The notes beneath the pieces were generated by a model. It made no database searches. It was given only the letters and a program-made list of their open reading frames with translations, and was not told the DNA's origin. This document shows positions 8,806-17,146 of a DNA stretch of 64,000 nucleotides, piece after piece. Made by a program: the position numbers and the translations under genes. The stretch is taken from contig JBAXQC010000003.1 of assembly GCA_037131955.1 (NCBI GenBank), positions 14,415-78,414 of the forward strand, given 5' to 3'. How positions within the stretch are numbered: the stretch's first letter is position 1; every line of letters begins with the position of its first letter. The DNA is from CAIMMJ01 sp037131955 (GTDB taxonomy: Bacteria > Bacteroidota > Bacteroidia > UBA4408).

Positions 8806-9522
8806 TTACAGTAAATAAAAGAATGTGAATACAAATACCCAAACAAGGTCAACAAAATGCCAATACAAACCAACTTTCTCAACCATTTCATAGTGGCCTC
8901 GTTTTACGTAGGTGTCGTTTAACACATTGATAAAAATTATTGCATTAATAACTACCCCGGAGAACACGTGAGTTCCATGAAAACCAGTTATAAAGAAAAA
9001 GAAGTCTGCAAAAACAGGTAAACCGTATTCGTTATAAGTTAAGTTTGCCCCGTGTATTAATTGATCTTTGTAAACACCGTCCACAAGAATATTTCTTACA
9101 GCTCCGTGCTCTGTTCCGTGAATAAAGTGATACCATTCCCATGCTTGTGAACCCACAAAAGCAGCACCTCCAATTATAGTTAAGAACATCCATATACTTA
9201 CTCCTCTTTTATCGTTTCTGTGTCCTGCCTCTACTGCCAAAACCATTGTTACAGAAGACATAATAAGGATAAACGTCATTAATCCAACATAAGCCAAAGG
9301 AATGTGTCCTTCGTAAAAAGGAAAGTGAGTAAATACAACTCCTGGATCAGGCCATAAATCGGTGTATTTGTGCCTCATAAAACCGTAAGCAGCAAGTAAG
9401 CTTGAGAAAGTAAATGCATCAGAAATGAGGAAAAACCACATCATCATTTTTCCATAGCTAACGCCAAATGGAGAAACTCCGCCTTTCCAATGATTTTCAA
9501 CAGTAGTAGAATGACTTGACAT
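8806..9522 (-). CDS. ctaE: Cytochrome c oxidase subunit III
   Basis: 238 residues of membrane protein. Family signs are MMMWFFLISDAFTFSSLLAAY near the N-terminus, the central FFFITGFHGTHVFSGVVI segment and the C-terminal GLYWHFVDLVWVFVFTFFYLL, which are the conserved helix motifs of heme-copper oxidase subunit III. It is a non-catalytic core subunit of the terminal oxidase. It is the first gene of the oxidase block here; subunits I and II are not in the window. A consensus promoter lies directly upstream, so this part of the oxidase locus can be transcribed on its own. Confidence 0.95.
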   Translation of the reverse strand: MSSHSTTVENHWKGGVSPFGVSYGKMMMWFFLISDAFTFSSLLAAYGFMRHKYTDLWPDPGVVFTHFPFYEGHIPLAYVGLMTFILIMSSVTMVLAVEAGHRNDKRGVSIWMFLTIIGGAAFVGSQAWEWYHFIHGTEHGAVRNILVDGVYKDQLIHGANLTYNEYGLPVFADFFFFITGFHGTHVFSGVVINAIIFINVLNDTYVKRGHYEMVEKVGLYWHFVDLVWVFVFTFFYLL

Positions 9523-9556
9523 ATTTTATTTTATGCTAGTTTTTTAAATTTAGCCA

Positions 9557-9588
9557 CAAATGTATATTTCAGATTTTGGTTTTGCAAA
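9557..9588 (-). promoter_or_regulatory. Bacteroidota housekeeping promoter for the oxidase subunit III operon
   Basis: On the minus strand TTTG (9588-9585), a 20-base spacer and TACATTTG (9564-9557) match the known -33/-7 consensus TTTG and TAnnTTTG. Transcription would start near 9550, giving a leader of about 28 bases before the ATG at 9522. Confidence 0.65.
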
Positions 9589-9663
9589 TGTATTTGTCCA
9601 ATAATTTTGAAATCTTGTTTACTTTGGTAATTTAGAACGATTAAAAATTAAATTTTGGCTTTT

Positions 9664-10863
9664 TTAATTTTTCCACAGAATTGAACTGTCTCCAAAACTT
9701 AAAAAGCGAAACTTGTTTTTTAGTGCATAGTCGTAAATGTTTTTCCAATCGTTACCCACAAAAGCAGAAATTAGTAGAAGCAATGTGCTTTGGGGTTGGT
9801 GAAAATTTGTAATTAGCCCATCAATAAATTTAAATTTATAGCCGGGAGCTATAATAATTTTAGTTTCCCCTTCAATCACATCCAAATTATTTGAATCTAA
9901 ATAGTTTATAATTTCTAGTAATGAATCTAACACACTTATATTTTCCTTTATGTCATATGCATCCCATTGTTCCACTAATACTTCATTTTCTTTTAAAACA
10001 AATCCGTTTTTTATTTTTAGCCCAATCCAATATATACTTTCAATAGTTCGTACCGATGTGGTTCCAACTGCAATAACCTTATTTTTTGCTATCACTGTTT
10101 CCATTAATTTTTTTAAGAATTCTTTTTTTACAAAAATTCTTTCTGAGTGCATTTTATGGTCAATCATTTTTTCTGACTTTACAGGTAAAAATGTTCCCGC
10201 TCCAACATGCAATGTAAGTTCAGAGGTATTTATTTTTTTCTCTTTTAGTTTTTCAAAAACATAATTAGTAAAATGCAGTCCTGCAGTAGGAGCTGCAACA
10301 GAACCTTTAGTTTTTGAGTATATTGTTTGATAATTAACCTTATCACTTTCTTCAAAATCTCTTTTTATGTAGGGTGGAAGAGGTAATTCACCGGCAACTT
10401 CAATAGCATCAAAAAAAGAAATAGTTTTATCGCTTAATTCAAATTCAACTTCAAAGTAATCAGTTTTCTTTATTTTATTTTTAATAATTAGTGATACTGG
10501 CTTGTTGTTTACGATGAAATCTTTTTTTAATAATTCGTTATCCTTTATGCGTTTGACATTTCCTATTAAACAATTCCACACAGCTGTATTATTTTTGTTA
10601 GTTGGCTCCAAACAAAAAATTTCAATTTTTGCACCATTAGAATTTCGAAAAATTAACCTTGCATTAATAACTCTTGAGTTGTTAAAAACCAATAAACTGT
10701 TTTCGGGAATATAGTTGTGAATTTGACAAAATAAATCTTCACAAATTTTTTGGTTTTGATAGATTAAAAGTTTGCTTTTATCTCTCTCCTCTACAGGAAA
10801 ATCTGCTATTTTTTCTGGTGGTAGATGGTAATTATAGTCTTCTATTTTAATTTCTTTAGGCAC
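9664..10863 (-). CDS. queA: S-adenosylmethionine:tRNA ribosyltransferase-isomerase QueA
   Basis: 399 residues. The N-terminus IEDYNYHLPPEKIADFP and the motifs GSVAAPTAGLHFT (about 187-199), LHVGAGTFLPV (about 219-229), IAVGTTSVRTIES and LITNFHQPQSTLLLLISAF are those of QueA. It transfers and isomerises the ribosyl part of SAM onto preQ1 in tRNA to make epoxyqueuosine. Length is slightly above the 340-360 usual for QueA because of inserts in the first half. It is the last gene of a glyA-Rieske-queA run, 10 bases after the Rieske gene. Confidence 0.96.
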   Translation of the reverse strand: MPKEIKIEDYNYHLPPEKIADFPVEERDKSKLLIYQNQKICEDLFCQIHNYIPENSLLVFNNSRVINARLIFRNSNGAKIEIFCLEPTNKNNTAVWNCLIGNVKRIKDNELLKKDFIVNNKPVSLIIKNKIKKTDYFEVEFELSDKTISFFDAIEVAGELPLPPYIKRDFEESDKVNYQTIYSKTKGSVAAPTAGLHFTNYVFEKLKEKKINTSELTLHVGAGTFLPVKSEKMIDHKMHSERIFVKKEFLKKLMETVIAKNKVIAVGTTSVRTIESIYWIGLKIKNGFVLKENEVLVEQWDAYDIKENISVLDSLLEIINYLDSNNLDVIEGETKIIIAPGYKFKFIDGLITNFHQPQSTLLLLISAFVGNDWKNIYDYALKNKFRFLSFGDSSILWKN

Positions 10864-10873
10864 AAATTTTATT

Positions 10874-11317
10874 TTAAATATCTAGTGAACTTGCATCAAT
10901 AATATAACTTTCGTTTAAATCTTTTACAGAAAGTTCTGGTAAATTTATTTTGGCCGGACCTTCAATAACTACCCCTAATAAATTAAATCTGCTACCGTGA
11001 TTATTGCAATAAAATTGATCATTCTTAAATTCAACTTTATAATCTCTGTGAGTGCATTTCATGTAAAAAGAATGAATCTCATTTTTAGCATTGCAAGAAA
11101 TATATATTGGATAAGGCAATTCTTCGATTTCTAACAAAAGCTTCTTTTTTGAAATTAATTCTTCCTTTTGAACAGAAATTTTTCCTCCAAACAATTTTGC
11201 TTTAACAACAGTGCTTTTTGTTTTACAAGATTCAATTAGTGACAAGCCAGTTCCGCTAATGCATAATGCACACGCTTTTAAAACAAAATCTTTCCTATTC
11301 AAGATTTTAATATGCAA
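10874..11317 (-). CDS. Rieske [2Fe-2S] domain protein, probably membrane-anchored
   Basis: 147 residues. A hydrophobic N-terminal segment (about 11-27) ends in LSLIESC, which could be a lipobox. The Rieske cluster ligands are visible as CTHRD (about 87-91) and CNNHGSRF (about 107-114), giving the expected two Cys and two His. These small single-domain proteins carry electrons; the partner is not evident from the neighbours. The start overlaps the end of glyA by 11 bases, so translation is likely coupled. Confidence 0.85.
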   Translation of the reverse strand: MHIKILNRKDFVLKACALCISGTGLSLIESCKTKSTVVKAKLFGGKISVQKEELISKKKLLLEIEELPYPIYISCNAKNEIHSFYMKCTHRDYKVEFKNDQFYCNNHGSRFNLLGVVIEGPAKINLPELSVKDLNESYIIDASSLDI

Positions 11318-12581
11318 ACAATGGAAGATTCTCCATTAATTTATTTACTTCTTTTTTTGTTTCGGAAATCCTTAAATCGTTAGTTTTATTTTCAATTACG
11401 TCGTCAATAAGTTCAACAATTTTTTCCATAGAATCTTCTTTTAATCCTCTACTTGTAATAGCAGGTGTTCCAATTCTAATTCCGGATGTTACAAAGGGTG
11501 ATTTGTCGTCAAACGGAACCATGTTCTTATTAACTGTAATATCGGCTTTTACCAAAGCATTTTCAGCTTCTTTACCTGTGGTATTTTTACTTCTGAGGTC
11601 AATTAACATGCAGTGATTGTCTGTTCCTTGAGAAATTATACTGTAGCCTTTAGCAACAAAATGTTTTGCCATTGTTGAGGCGTTTAGTTTTACTTGTTTC
11701 ATATAATCAGTAAAACTTGGATCTAGAGCTTCACCAAAAGCTATTGCTTTTGCAGCAATAACATGTTCTAGCGGTCCGCCTTGAGTTCCCGGAAATACTG
11801 CTGCATCAAATAAGGCACTCATTGGCTTAACTTCTCCTTTTGGAGTTTTTTGACCAAATGGGTTTTCAAAATCTTTACCCATCATTATTAGCCCGCCTCT
11901 TGGGCCACGAAGTGTTTTATGAGTTGTAGTTGTAACAACGTGGCAATGCTGCATAGGATTGTTTAATAATTTTGCAGCAATTAAACCAGCTGGGTGAGAA
12001 ATATCTGCCAATAAAAAAGCCCCAACTTCGTCAGCAATTTTTCTCAATGTTTCGTAATCCCAATCACGTGAGTATGCCGAAGCTCCACAAATCAACAATT
12101 TTGGTTTTTCATTAAGTACAGTCTCTCTTACTTTGTCATAGTTAATTCTTCCTGTTTCTCTTTCAACGCCGTAGAAAGATGGTTGGTAAAGCTTACCAGA
12201 GAAGTTCACAGGAGAACCGTGGGTTAAATGTCCTCCGTGGGATAAATCAAATCCAGTTATTTTATCTCCGGGTTTTAATAGTGCTAACATAACCGCAGCG
12301 TTTGCTTGGGCTCCAGAGTGTGGCTGAACGTTTGCCCACTCTGCACCAAAAAGCTCTTTAACTCTATCTATTGCAAGTTGTTCTACTTTATCTACAATTT
12401 CACAACCTCCATAATACCTTTTGCCTGGCAGTCCCTCTGCATACTTATTTGTAAGAATACTTCCTGCAGCTTCCATTACTTGATTACTTACAAAATTTTC
12501 GGAAGCAATTAATTCAATGCCGTGCAATTGTCGTAGTTTTTCTTCTTCTATATACTTAAAAATAATTTCGTCTCTTTTCAT
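11307..12581 (-). CDS. glyA: Serine hydroxymethyltransferase
   Basis: 424 residues, full length for bacterial GlyA. Recognisable motifs are LHGIELIASENFVS at the N-terminus, YYGGCEIVD, LKPGDKITGFDLSHGGHLTHG, and the PLP-lysine segment TTTTHKTLRGPRGG, followed by FPGTQGGPLEHVIAAKA and GIRIGTPAITSRG. It interconverts serine and glycine with tetrahydrofolate as one-carbon acceptor. It leads a short operon with the Rieske gene and queA. A -7-like element is 29 bases upstream of the ATG. Confidence 0.98.
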   Translation of the reverse strand: MKRDEIIFKYIEEEKLRQLHGIELIASENFVSNQVMEAAGSILTNKYAEGLPGKRYYGGCEIVDKVEQLAIDRVKELFGAEWANVQPHSGAQANAAVMLALLKPGDKITGFDLSHGGHLTHGSPVNFSGKLYQPSFYGVERETGRINYDKVRETVLNEKPKLLICGASAYSRDWDYETLRKIADEVGAFLLADISHPAGLIAAKLLNNPMQHCHVVTTTTHKTLRGPRGGLIMMGKDFENPFGQKTPKGEVKPMSALFDAAVFPGTQGGPLEHVIAAKAIAFGEALDPSFTDYMKQVKLNASTMAKHFVAKGYSIISQGTDNHCMLIDLRSKNTTGKEAENALVKADITVNKNMVPFDDKSPFVTSGIRIGTPAITSRGLKEDSMEKIVELIDDVIENKTNDLRISETKKEVNKLMENLPLFAY

Positions 12582-12609
12582 AAATTCTTTGTTATCTAAT
12601 AATTGTTCT

Positions 12610-12617
12610 CAAAGATA
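12610..12617 (-). promoter_or_regulatory. Candidate -7 promoter element for glyA
   Basis: Minus strand TATCTTTG fits TAnnTTTG and lies 29-36 bases before the glyA ATG. No matching -33 element is visible. Confidence 0.35.
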
Positions 12618-12627
12618 ATACAGATGA

Positions 12628-13182
12628 TTATCTATTAATATCTTTTTGTAATTTTTTTTGTCTATCATTTAAAATAAAAGTTGGAATGAGAATCATGAGC
12701 AATAAAGGAGATTGCAAAATACCCATAAACTCTCTAGACAAGGTGTATCCCTCGAGACCTTTGCCAGTAAATACTCCTACCAAATAAAATATTCCAGCAA
12801 TTAAAAAGAATACTAAATAGCTTGCAATTGTAATTAAGTTGTATGTTTTGTTTTTAAAAATAGCTGAAATAAGAAGATAGGTTATTCCAAAATATATTAA
12901 ATAGAAAAGTACTGTTAAAATCCATTTTAGTTGAGTTAACTGGGCATAGTCCATCTTTTTTAAAAATAACAAAATACCTGGGAAAGTGTAGTTATAATCT
13001 AAATCAGTTTCGTGATAATATACTTGCGTACGTTGAAAGTTTATATGTACAAAAATTAACTCCCTGATATAACCAATAACAAAAACAACAACAATTACAG
13101 GAATGAGTTTCCAAAAAAGTTTACCGTTTTTATTCTCTATTGAACTTGAACTTTGGAAATTTTTAGTGCCCATATCATCCAT
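12628..13182 (-). CDS. Exosortase F system-associated membrane protein
   Basis: 184 residues with four predicted membrane helices (about 24-42, 82-105, 115-135 and 148-168) and a charged lumenal loop after helix 1 containing QRTQVYYHETDLDYNYTFP. Its position overlapping the exosortase gene by 46 bases, its size and topology match the protein known to accompany XrtF in Flavobacteria. The role in the sorting system is not established. An ATG at 13173 would shorten the overlap to 37 bases; I cannot choose between them. Confidence 0.75.
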   Translation of the reverse strand: MDDMGTKNFQSSSSIENKNGKLFWKLIPVIVVVFVIGYIRELIFVHINFQRTQVYYHETDLDYNYTFPGILLFLKKMDYAQLTQLKWILTVLFYLIYFGITYLLISAIFKNKTYNLITIASYLVFFLIAGIFYLVGVFTGKGLEGYTLSREFMGILQSPLLLMILIPTFILNDRQKKLQKDINR

Positions 13183-13670
13183 AAAATAAAAACAACAGAA
13201 TAAACTAAAATAGTGAAAGTATAAGTATGATTAAAATCTAGATATTCAGGTGCTTTATAAGCCAATAATGTTAATGCAATGACTCTGATTATATTGAGCA
13301 AATGAATAATTAAGATGCCCAACGGAATAAACCATAATTTACTTTTTATACTGCCGGGAAATGCAATTACAAATCCTGTAAACAATGCAAATAGTTCTAA
13401 ACCATTGCAAGGATAACCAATTAGTACGCCATGAGAACCATCTATACCTACCACACCCATTGAATCAAAATCCGCGGGAACAGTCATTAACACATAACCC
13501 ATTTTAGTTAAAATGTATTTAGTAATATCAGTTAAATTGTTAATTAACAGATAATCGAAATTGCTGTTTGGATGAAGAAAAATGTTGTAGCAAACAAACC
13601 AAATAACGTATAATGCTGCTGATTTTAACAGAAACATAACAGCTAAATTTGATTTAATTTTTTGAAGCAT
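13137..13670 (-). CDS. xrtF: Exosortase family protein XrtF
   Basis: 177 residues with multiple membrane helices and the three exosortase/archaeosortase catalytic residues in the right context: Cys88 in GYPCNGLELFALF, Arg129 in LLNIIRVIAL and His148 in DFNHTYTF. Exosortases are membrane transpeptidase-like enzymes that cut a C-terminal sorting tail in the inner membrane. The short length without an extra periplasmic domain, and the overlapping partner gene, fit the Bacteroidota XrtF type. No substrate with a clear sorting tail was found in this window. Its ATG lies directly next to the T-run of the secG terminator. Confidence 0.85.
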   Translation of the reverse strand: MLQKIKSNLAVMFLLKSAALYVIWFVCYNIFLHPNSNFDYLLINNLTDITKYILTKMGYVLMTVPADFDSMGVVGIDGSHGVLIGYPCNGLELFALFTGFVIAFPGSIKSKLWFIPLGILIIHLLNIIRVIALTLLAYKAPEYLDFNHTYTFTILVYSVVFILWMIWALKISKVQVQ

Positions 13671-13699
13671 AAAAAAAAAGCCTTTTATTCAAAAGGCTT
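13670..13699 (-). terminator. Intrinsic terminator after secG, abutting the xrtF start
   Basis: A perfect 9-bp stem (13678-13686 with 13691-13699, arms AAGCCTTTT / AAAAGGCTT) with a 4-base loop is followed on the minus strand by a run of T (plus-strand A at 13671-13679). It lies 26 bases after the secG stop and its T-run ends at the xrtF ATG. Confidence 0.8.
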
Positions 13700-13724
13700 A
13701 AAATTAGTGAGTGTTTTTAAACAA

Positions 13725-14075
13725 TTACTTGGCTGCAGGTTGTGGAGCAGGGGTTTGTTTTTCTGATCCGGCAGGAAAGTTTTTTATTGGTGCTGTTTTT
13801 GTATTTTCAATTTTTTCTCTGAGTTCCGTATCTTTGGAAACGCCAATTGTAGATGATTTGTAAACAAAAGATGCAATCACGCTTAAAACAACTAATGTTA
13901 TTACTAAACCCCATGTAATTTTTTCAATTACCTCAGTGGTTTTTTGAACTCCCATTACTTGATTTGATGCAGAGAAATTAGAAGCAATACCTCCACCTTT
14001 GGAATTTTGAACTAATACTACCAGAATTAAAAAGATAGAAACTAATATGATTAAAATTGTAATAAAACTTGCCAT
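13725..14075 (-). CDS. secG: Preprotein translocase subunit SecG
   Basis: 116 residues. Two membrane helices (about 3-22 and 52-73) flank the SecG signature VLVQNSKGGGIASNFSASNQ (about 20-39). The C-terminal tail is Pro/Ala/Lys-rich (KQTPAPQPAAK), as in other Bacteroidota SecG. It is an accessory subunit of the SecYEG channel in the inner membrane. It follows the acidic TPR gene by 9 bases and is followed by a strong terminator. Confidence 0.93.
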   Translation of the reverse strand: MASFITILIILVSIFLILVVLVQNSKGGGIASNFSASNQVMGVQKTTEVIEKITWGLVITLVVLSVIASFVYKSSTIGVSKDTELREKIENTKTAPIKNFPAGSEKQTPAPQPAAK

Positions 14076-14084
14076 GATTGTACT

Positions 14085-15368
14085 TTATTTTTGTTGTTTT
14101 TGTTTTGTTTCTTTAATAAGGGTGGCAAAGTAACGATTTTTTTCTGGGAATTTCAAAGATAATACTTCATAAATTTTAATTGCCTTTAAAAAGTTGCCTT
14201 GATTAACGTAAATCCTTGCTAATGTTTCGCTTGCAAGATTTAAATCGTCGGTTACACTCTGTTTTGCCATATTAATTGGCGAATAAAAACTTGCTTTGGG
14301 TTTAGAAATTTTGGGTGCACTAGAAATAAAAGCATCAATTATTAAGTCTTCTTTTTTTGAATTAAAATCATCTACTTCATCTATTTCAGTGGAATCTATA
14401 ATTTTATTTACTGCAGGTTTTATTTCAATTTCTAAATCTTTTTTTGGTCTTTGTTCAACTTTGGAATCATCAATTACAGGAAACTCTTTTTTTGAAATTT
14501 TTAACCATTCAGAAAAAGTAAGTTCCTTGCTATTTATTTCCAATGAGTTTAATTGAGTATTTCCATTTTCGGGAATTTCGGGAATTTTCTCTGTTTTGTC
14601 AACTATTTTTTCAAGAGAATTTTCTGACATATTTATTATCCCACTTGCTAAAATTTCTTTATCAAGATTATCCAATTGTAAAATATTTTCAGATTCTTTT
14701 TCCAACATTGGAATTAATGAATCCGCTCTATCATTTAAATTTCCTACAATAACTTCCTTGTCAATTTCTGCAATTTTTATTGTTGAAGCTTTGTCTATTT
14801 CTTCATCAATATTAATTTCTTCATTTTTAGTTTCGGATGTAGATTGGTTTTTATCTGATAGGAATTCTTTTTTTACATTATTTTCAATTGAATTAATCTG
14901 CTCAATAGAATTGGCATTGCTATTTGATTCAAATTTTAACTCTACTAAAGTGTTTGAAACTTCGGGTTCAATTATTGTATTTTTAATTTCTGTCTCTTTT
15001 TTTTGTTCAGTTTCTTCTGTAAAAACAACATTTGAATTTATGGAATGGTTATTAATTTCCTCATTTGAAGCATTGGGAAATACTTCATTACTTATTTGAA
15101 TATTTTTCTCTGTTGCAGGCTGAGCTTTTAATGCAATTTGTTCTTGATTAAGAAAAAAGTAAAGTGATTTTCTGTTTATAGAATATATTGCAGAAGTTTT
15201 GAGTTGAGAATTAAATTGAGCATCGCCTGATACTTTTAATGCTTTGGCCAAAACAATTTGAGCGCTAGAAAAATAGGGATACTGTTTTGTAATTTTAAAA
15301 AGTGTATCTGCTGTTGACGCATTGTTTAGAGGTTCGCTTCCTAAAAATATTTTTTCCCAATTAATCAT
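14085..15368 (-). CDS. Acidic low-complexity protein with C-terminal TPR
   Basis: 427 residues in three parts: an N-terminal helical segment (about 1-80, MINWEKIFLGSEPLNN onward) with YPYFSSAQIVLAKAL resembling a helical repeat; a long Glu/Asn/Ser/Ile-rich region (about 85-350) that looks disordered; and a C-terminal TPR unit (SETLARIYVNQGNFLKAIKIYEVL, about 382-405). No signal peptide is seen, so it may be cytoplasmic. Proteins of this layout occur between lptE and secG in other Bacteroidota, but the function is unknown. It is 13 bases after lptE and 9 before secG. Confidence 0.8.
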   Translation of the reverse strand: MINWEKIFLGSEPLNNASTADTLFKITKQYPYFSSAQIVLAKALKVSGDAQFNSQLKTSAIYSINRKSLYFFLNQEQIALKAQPATEKNIQISNEVFPNASNEEINNHSINSNVVFTEETEQKKETEIKNTIIEPEVSNTLVELKFESNSNANSIEQINSIENNVKKEFLSDKNQSTSETKNEEINIDEEIDKASTIKIAEIDKEVIVGNLNDRADSLIPMLEKESENILQLDNLDKEILASGIINMSENSLEKIVDKTEKIPEIPENGNTQLNSLEINSKELTFSEWLKISKKEFPVIDDSKVEQRPKKDLEIEIKPAVNKIIDSTEIDEVDDFNSKKEDLIIDAFISSAPKISKPKASFYSPINMAKQSVTDDLNLASETLARIYVNQGNFLKAIKIYEVLSLKFPEKNRYFATLIKETKQKQQK

Positions 15369-15381
15369 ATCGTTTAATTTA

Positions 15382-15903
15382 CTACCAATTTGAAAAACAC
15401 CTGTTGAAGATATCTTGAGTTAATTTTTCTTCAATAATTTTAATTAATCTACTTTCCTCGTCTGTTAAATTACTGGATGAATTGAAGTCTGCAAATTGAA
15501 CAAAGTTTTGATCGAAATTTTGTTTTTCATCTTTGGAGTTTGTGAATTTAACTTGCACCGTAATAGTTAATCTTGTTAGTGCTGCAGAGTTTTGACCATT
15601 TGAACCTGTTGCTTGTATTGCCAATGGATTAGTGTTATAACCTACTATTTTACCCTCCAAGGATAAATCACCGCCTCTAGTAACCATTTTTAAACTGGAT
15701 TGTGATGAAATGATGTTTCTTAAAGCTTCGGTTAAACTTAAACTTAAAGTTGGAGGAGATAGTGATGCAAAATTCTGAAAACTGGCGATAGAGATTGTTT
15801 TTAAATTTGAGTCTACAGAAGCTCCTGAAAAGGAATAGTTTACTTTACAGGACTGAAGTGAAATGAAAGTACAAAGAATAAAAAATTTAAAAAAATACGT
15901 CAT
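15382..15903 (-). CDS. lptE: LPS assembly lipoprotein LptE (Bacteroidota type)
   Basis: 173 residues. A lipoprotein signal ends in ISLQSC with the lipidated Cys at 19. The mature part has the LptE layout: VNYSFSGASVDSNLKTISIASF, a helix LSLTEALRNIISSQSSLKMV, then GDLSLEGKIVGYNTNP and an ALTRLTITVQVKFTN strand, ending in a helix with LTQDIFNRCF. LptE plugs the LptD barrel that inserts lipopolysaccharide in the outer membrane. Its ATG overlaps the stop of the sigma54-type activator by 4 bases (ATGA), so the two are coupled. Confidence 0.9.
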   Translation of the reverse strand: MTYFFKFFILCTFISLQSCKVNYSFSGASVDSNLKTISIASFQNFASLSPPTLSLSLTEALRNIISSQSSLKMVTRGGDLSLEGKIVGYNTNPLAIQATGSNGQNSAALTRLTITVQVKFTNSKDEKQNFDQNFVQFADFNSSSNLTDEESRLIKIIEEKLTQDIFNRCFSNW

Positions 15904-17129
15904 GCTTTTATGTTGTACTCATTTATTTTTCTGTATAGTGTTCTCTCCGAAATACCTAATTCTTTTGCTGCATTTTTTCTTTTACCTCGGTGTTTTTCAA
16001 GTGCCTTTTTAATTAAACTCTTCTCTCGTTCTTCCAATGACAATGATTCCTCAACTTCAATTGGTCTTTCATTAATAGAAACTGAACTTTGGCTAAATTT
16101 TAACGGTTGACTTACCTTAACCCCATTTTCAAGTTCAACATCATTTAATTCTTCAAAAAGTCTGTTTAAAACAGGAATGTTTTCGCTTGTATTTAATGCT
16201 GTTCCTTTGATTATGTCAACAACTAATTTTTTTACATCTGTCAAATCCTTTTTCATTTCAAAAAGAATTTTATATAGAAGTTCTCTCTCTGGAAATTCTT
16301 TGTCGTTTTCGGAGGTTTTTACCAATGCAGTAATTCCGGCATTTTGATTGTATGTAGGAAGATAGTTTATTAAAATATCACTTGTTATTTCTCTACTGGT
16401 TTCAATCACAGAAATTTGCTCAGCAATGTTTTTAAGTTGCCTAATATTGCCGGGGAAATAATAATTCATTAGAATATTTTGAGCTTCGTCGTCTAATTTT
16501 ATTGCAGGCATTCTGTATTTTGTAGCACAATCTGAGGCAAATTTTCTAAACAATAATACAATGTCTTCTTTCCTTTGTCTTAGCGATGGAATTCTAATAG
16601 GAACAGTATTTAATCTGTAAAATAAATCTTCTCTAAATTTACCGCGTTGTATAGCTTCAGGAATATTAACGTTGGTTGCTGCAATTATTCTTACGTCTGT
16701 TTTTAATACTTTAGAAGAACCTACTTTAATAAATTCTCCTGTTTCTAAAACTCTAAGTAGTCTTGCCTGAGTTGGTAATGGAAGTTCTGCAATTTCATCT
16801 AAAAAAATTGTTCCTCCGTTCACCACTTCAAAATAACCTTTTCTAGAATCTATTGCTCCCGTAAATGAACCTTTTTCGTGGCCAAATAATTCGCTATCTA
16901 TAGTGCCCTCTGGAATTGCACCACAGTTAACCGCAATATATTGACCGTGTTTTCTTAAACTTAATTGATGAATGATTTGCGGAAAAACTTCTTTTCCGCT
17001 GCCACTTTCTCCTGTTACTAAAACGCTTAAATCTGTTGGTGCAACTTGCATAGCAATGTTTATAGCTCTTTCTAATTCAAAAGAACTTCCAATAATGCCA
17101 AACCTTTGTTTTATTTCCTGAATACTCAT
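15900..17129 (-). CDS. Sigma54-dependent transcriptional activator (AAA+ and Fis-type HTH)
   Basis: 409 residues. The AAA+ domain starts almost at once: Walker A GESGSGKE (40-47), the sigma54-contact loop GSFTGA (87-92, a variant of GAFTGA), Walker B GGTIFLDE (105-112), and FYRLNTVPIRIPSLRQRKED. The C-terminus (about 362-409) is a Fis-type helix-turn-helix, RKNAAKELGISERTLYRKI. There is no N-terminal receiver or sensory domain, so activity is not controlled by phosphorylation of this protein. This regulator is widely placed ahead of lptE in Bacteroidota. Ser in place of the second Ala of GAFTGA should still allow sigma54 contact. Confidence 0.92.
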   Translation of the reverse strand: MSIQEIKQRFGIIGSSFELERAINIAMQVAPTDLSVLVTGESGSGKEVFPQIIHQLSLRKHGQYIAVNCGAIPEGTIDSELFGHEKGSFTGAIDSRKGYFEVVNGGTIFLDEIAELPLPTQARLLRVLETGEFIKVGSSKVLKTDVRIIAATNVNIPEAIQRGKFREDLFYRLNTVPIRIPSLRQRKEDIVLLFRKFASDCATKYRMPAIKLDDEAQNILMNYYFPGNIRQLKNIAEQISVIETSREITSDILINYLPTYNQNAGITALVKTSENDKEFPERELLYKILFEMKKDLTDVKKLVVDIIKGTALNTSENIPVLNRLFEELNDVELENGVKVSQPLKFSQSSVSINERPIEVEESLSLEEREKSLIKKALEKHRGKRKNAAKELGISERTLYRKINEYNIKA

Positions 17130-17146
17130 TAGGAGTAGGATAAGTT

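Noticed and set aside
10502..10714. 70-codon plus-strand frame
   Set aside because: It is antisense to queA, which is full length.
14596..15099. 167-codon plus-strand frame
   Set aside because: It is antisense to the acidic TPR protein and mirrors its repeats; it has no promoter or independent family match.
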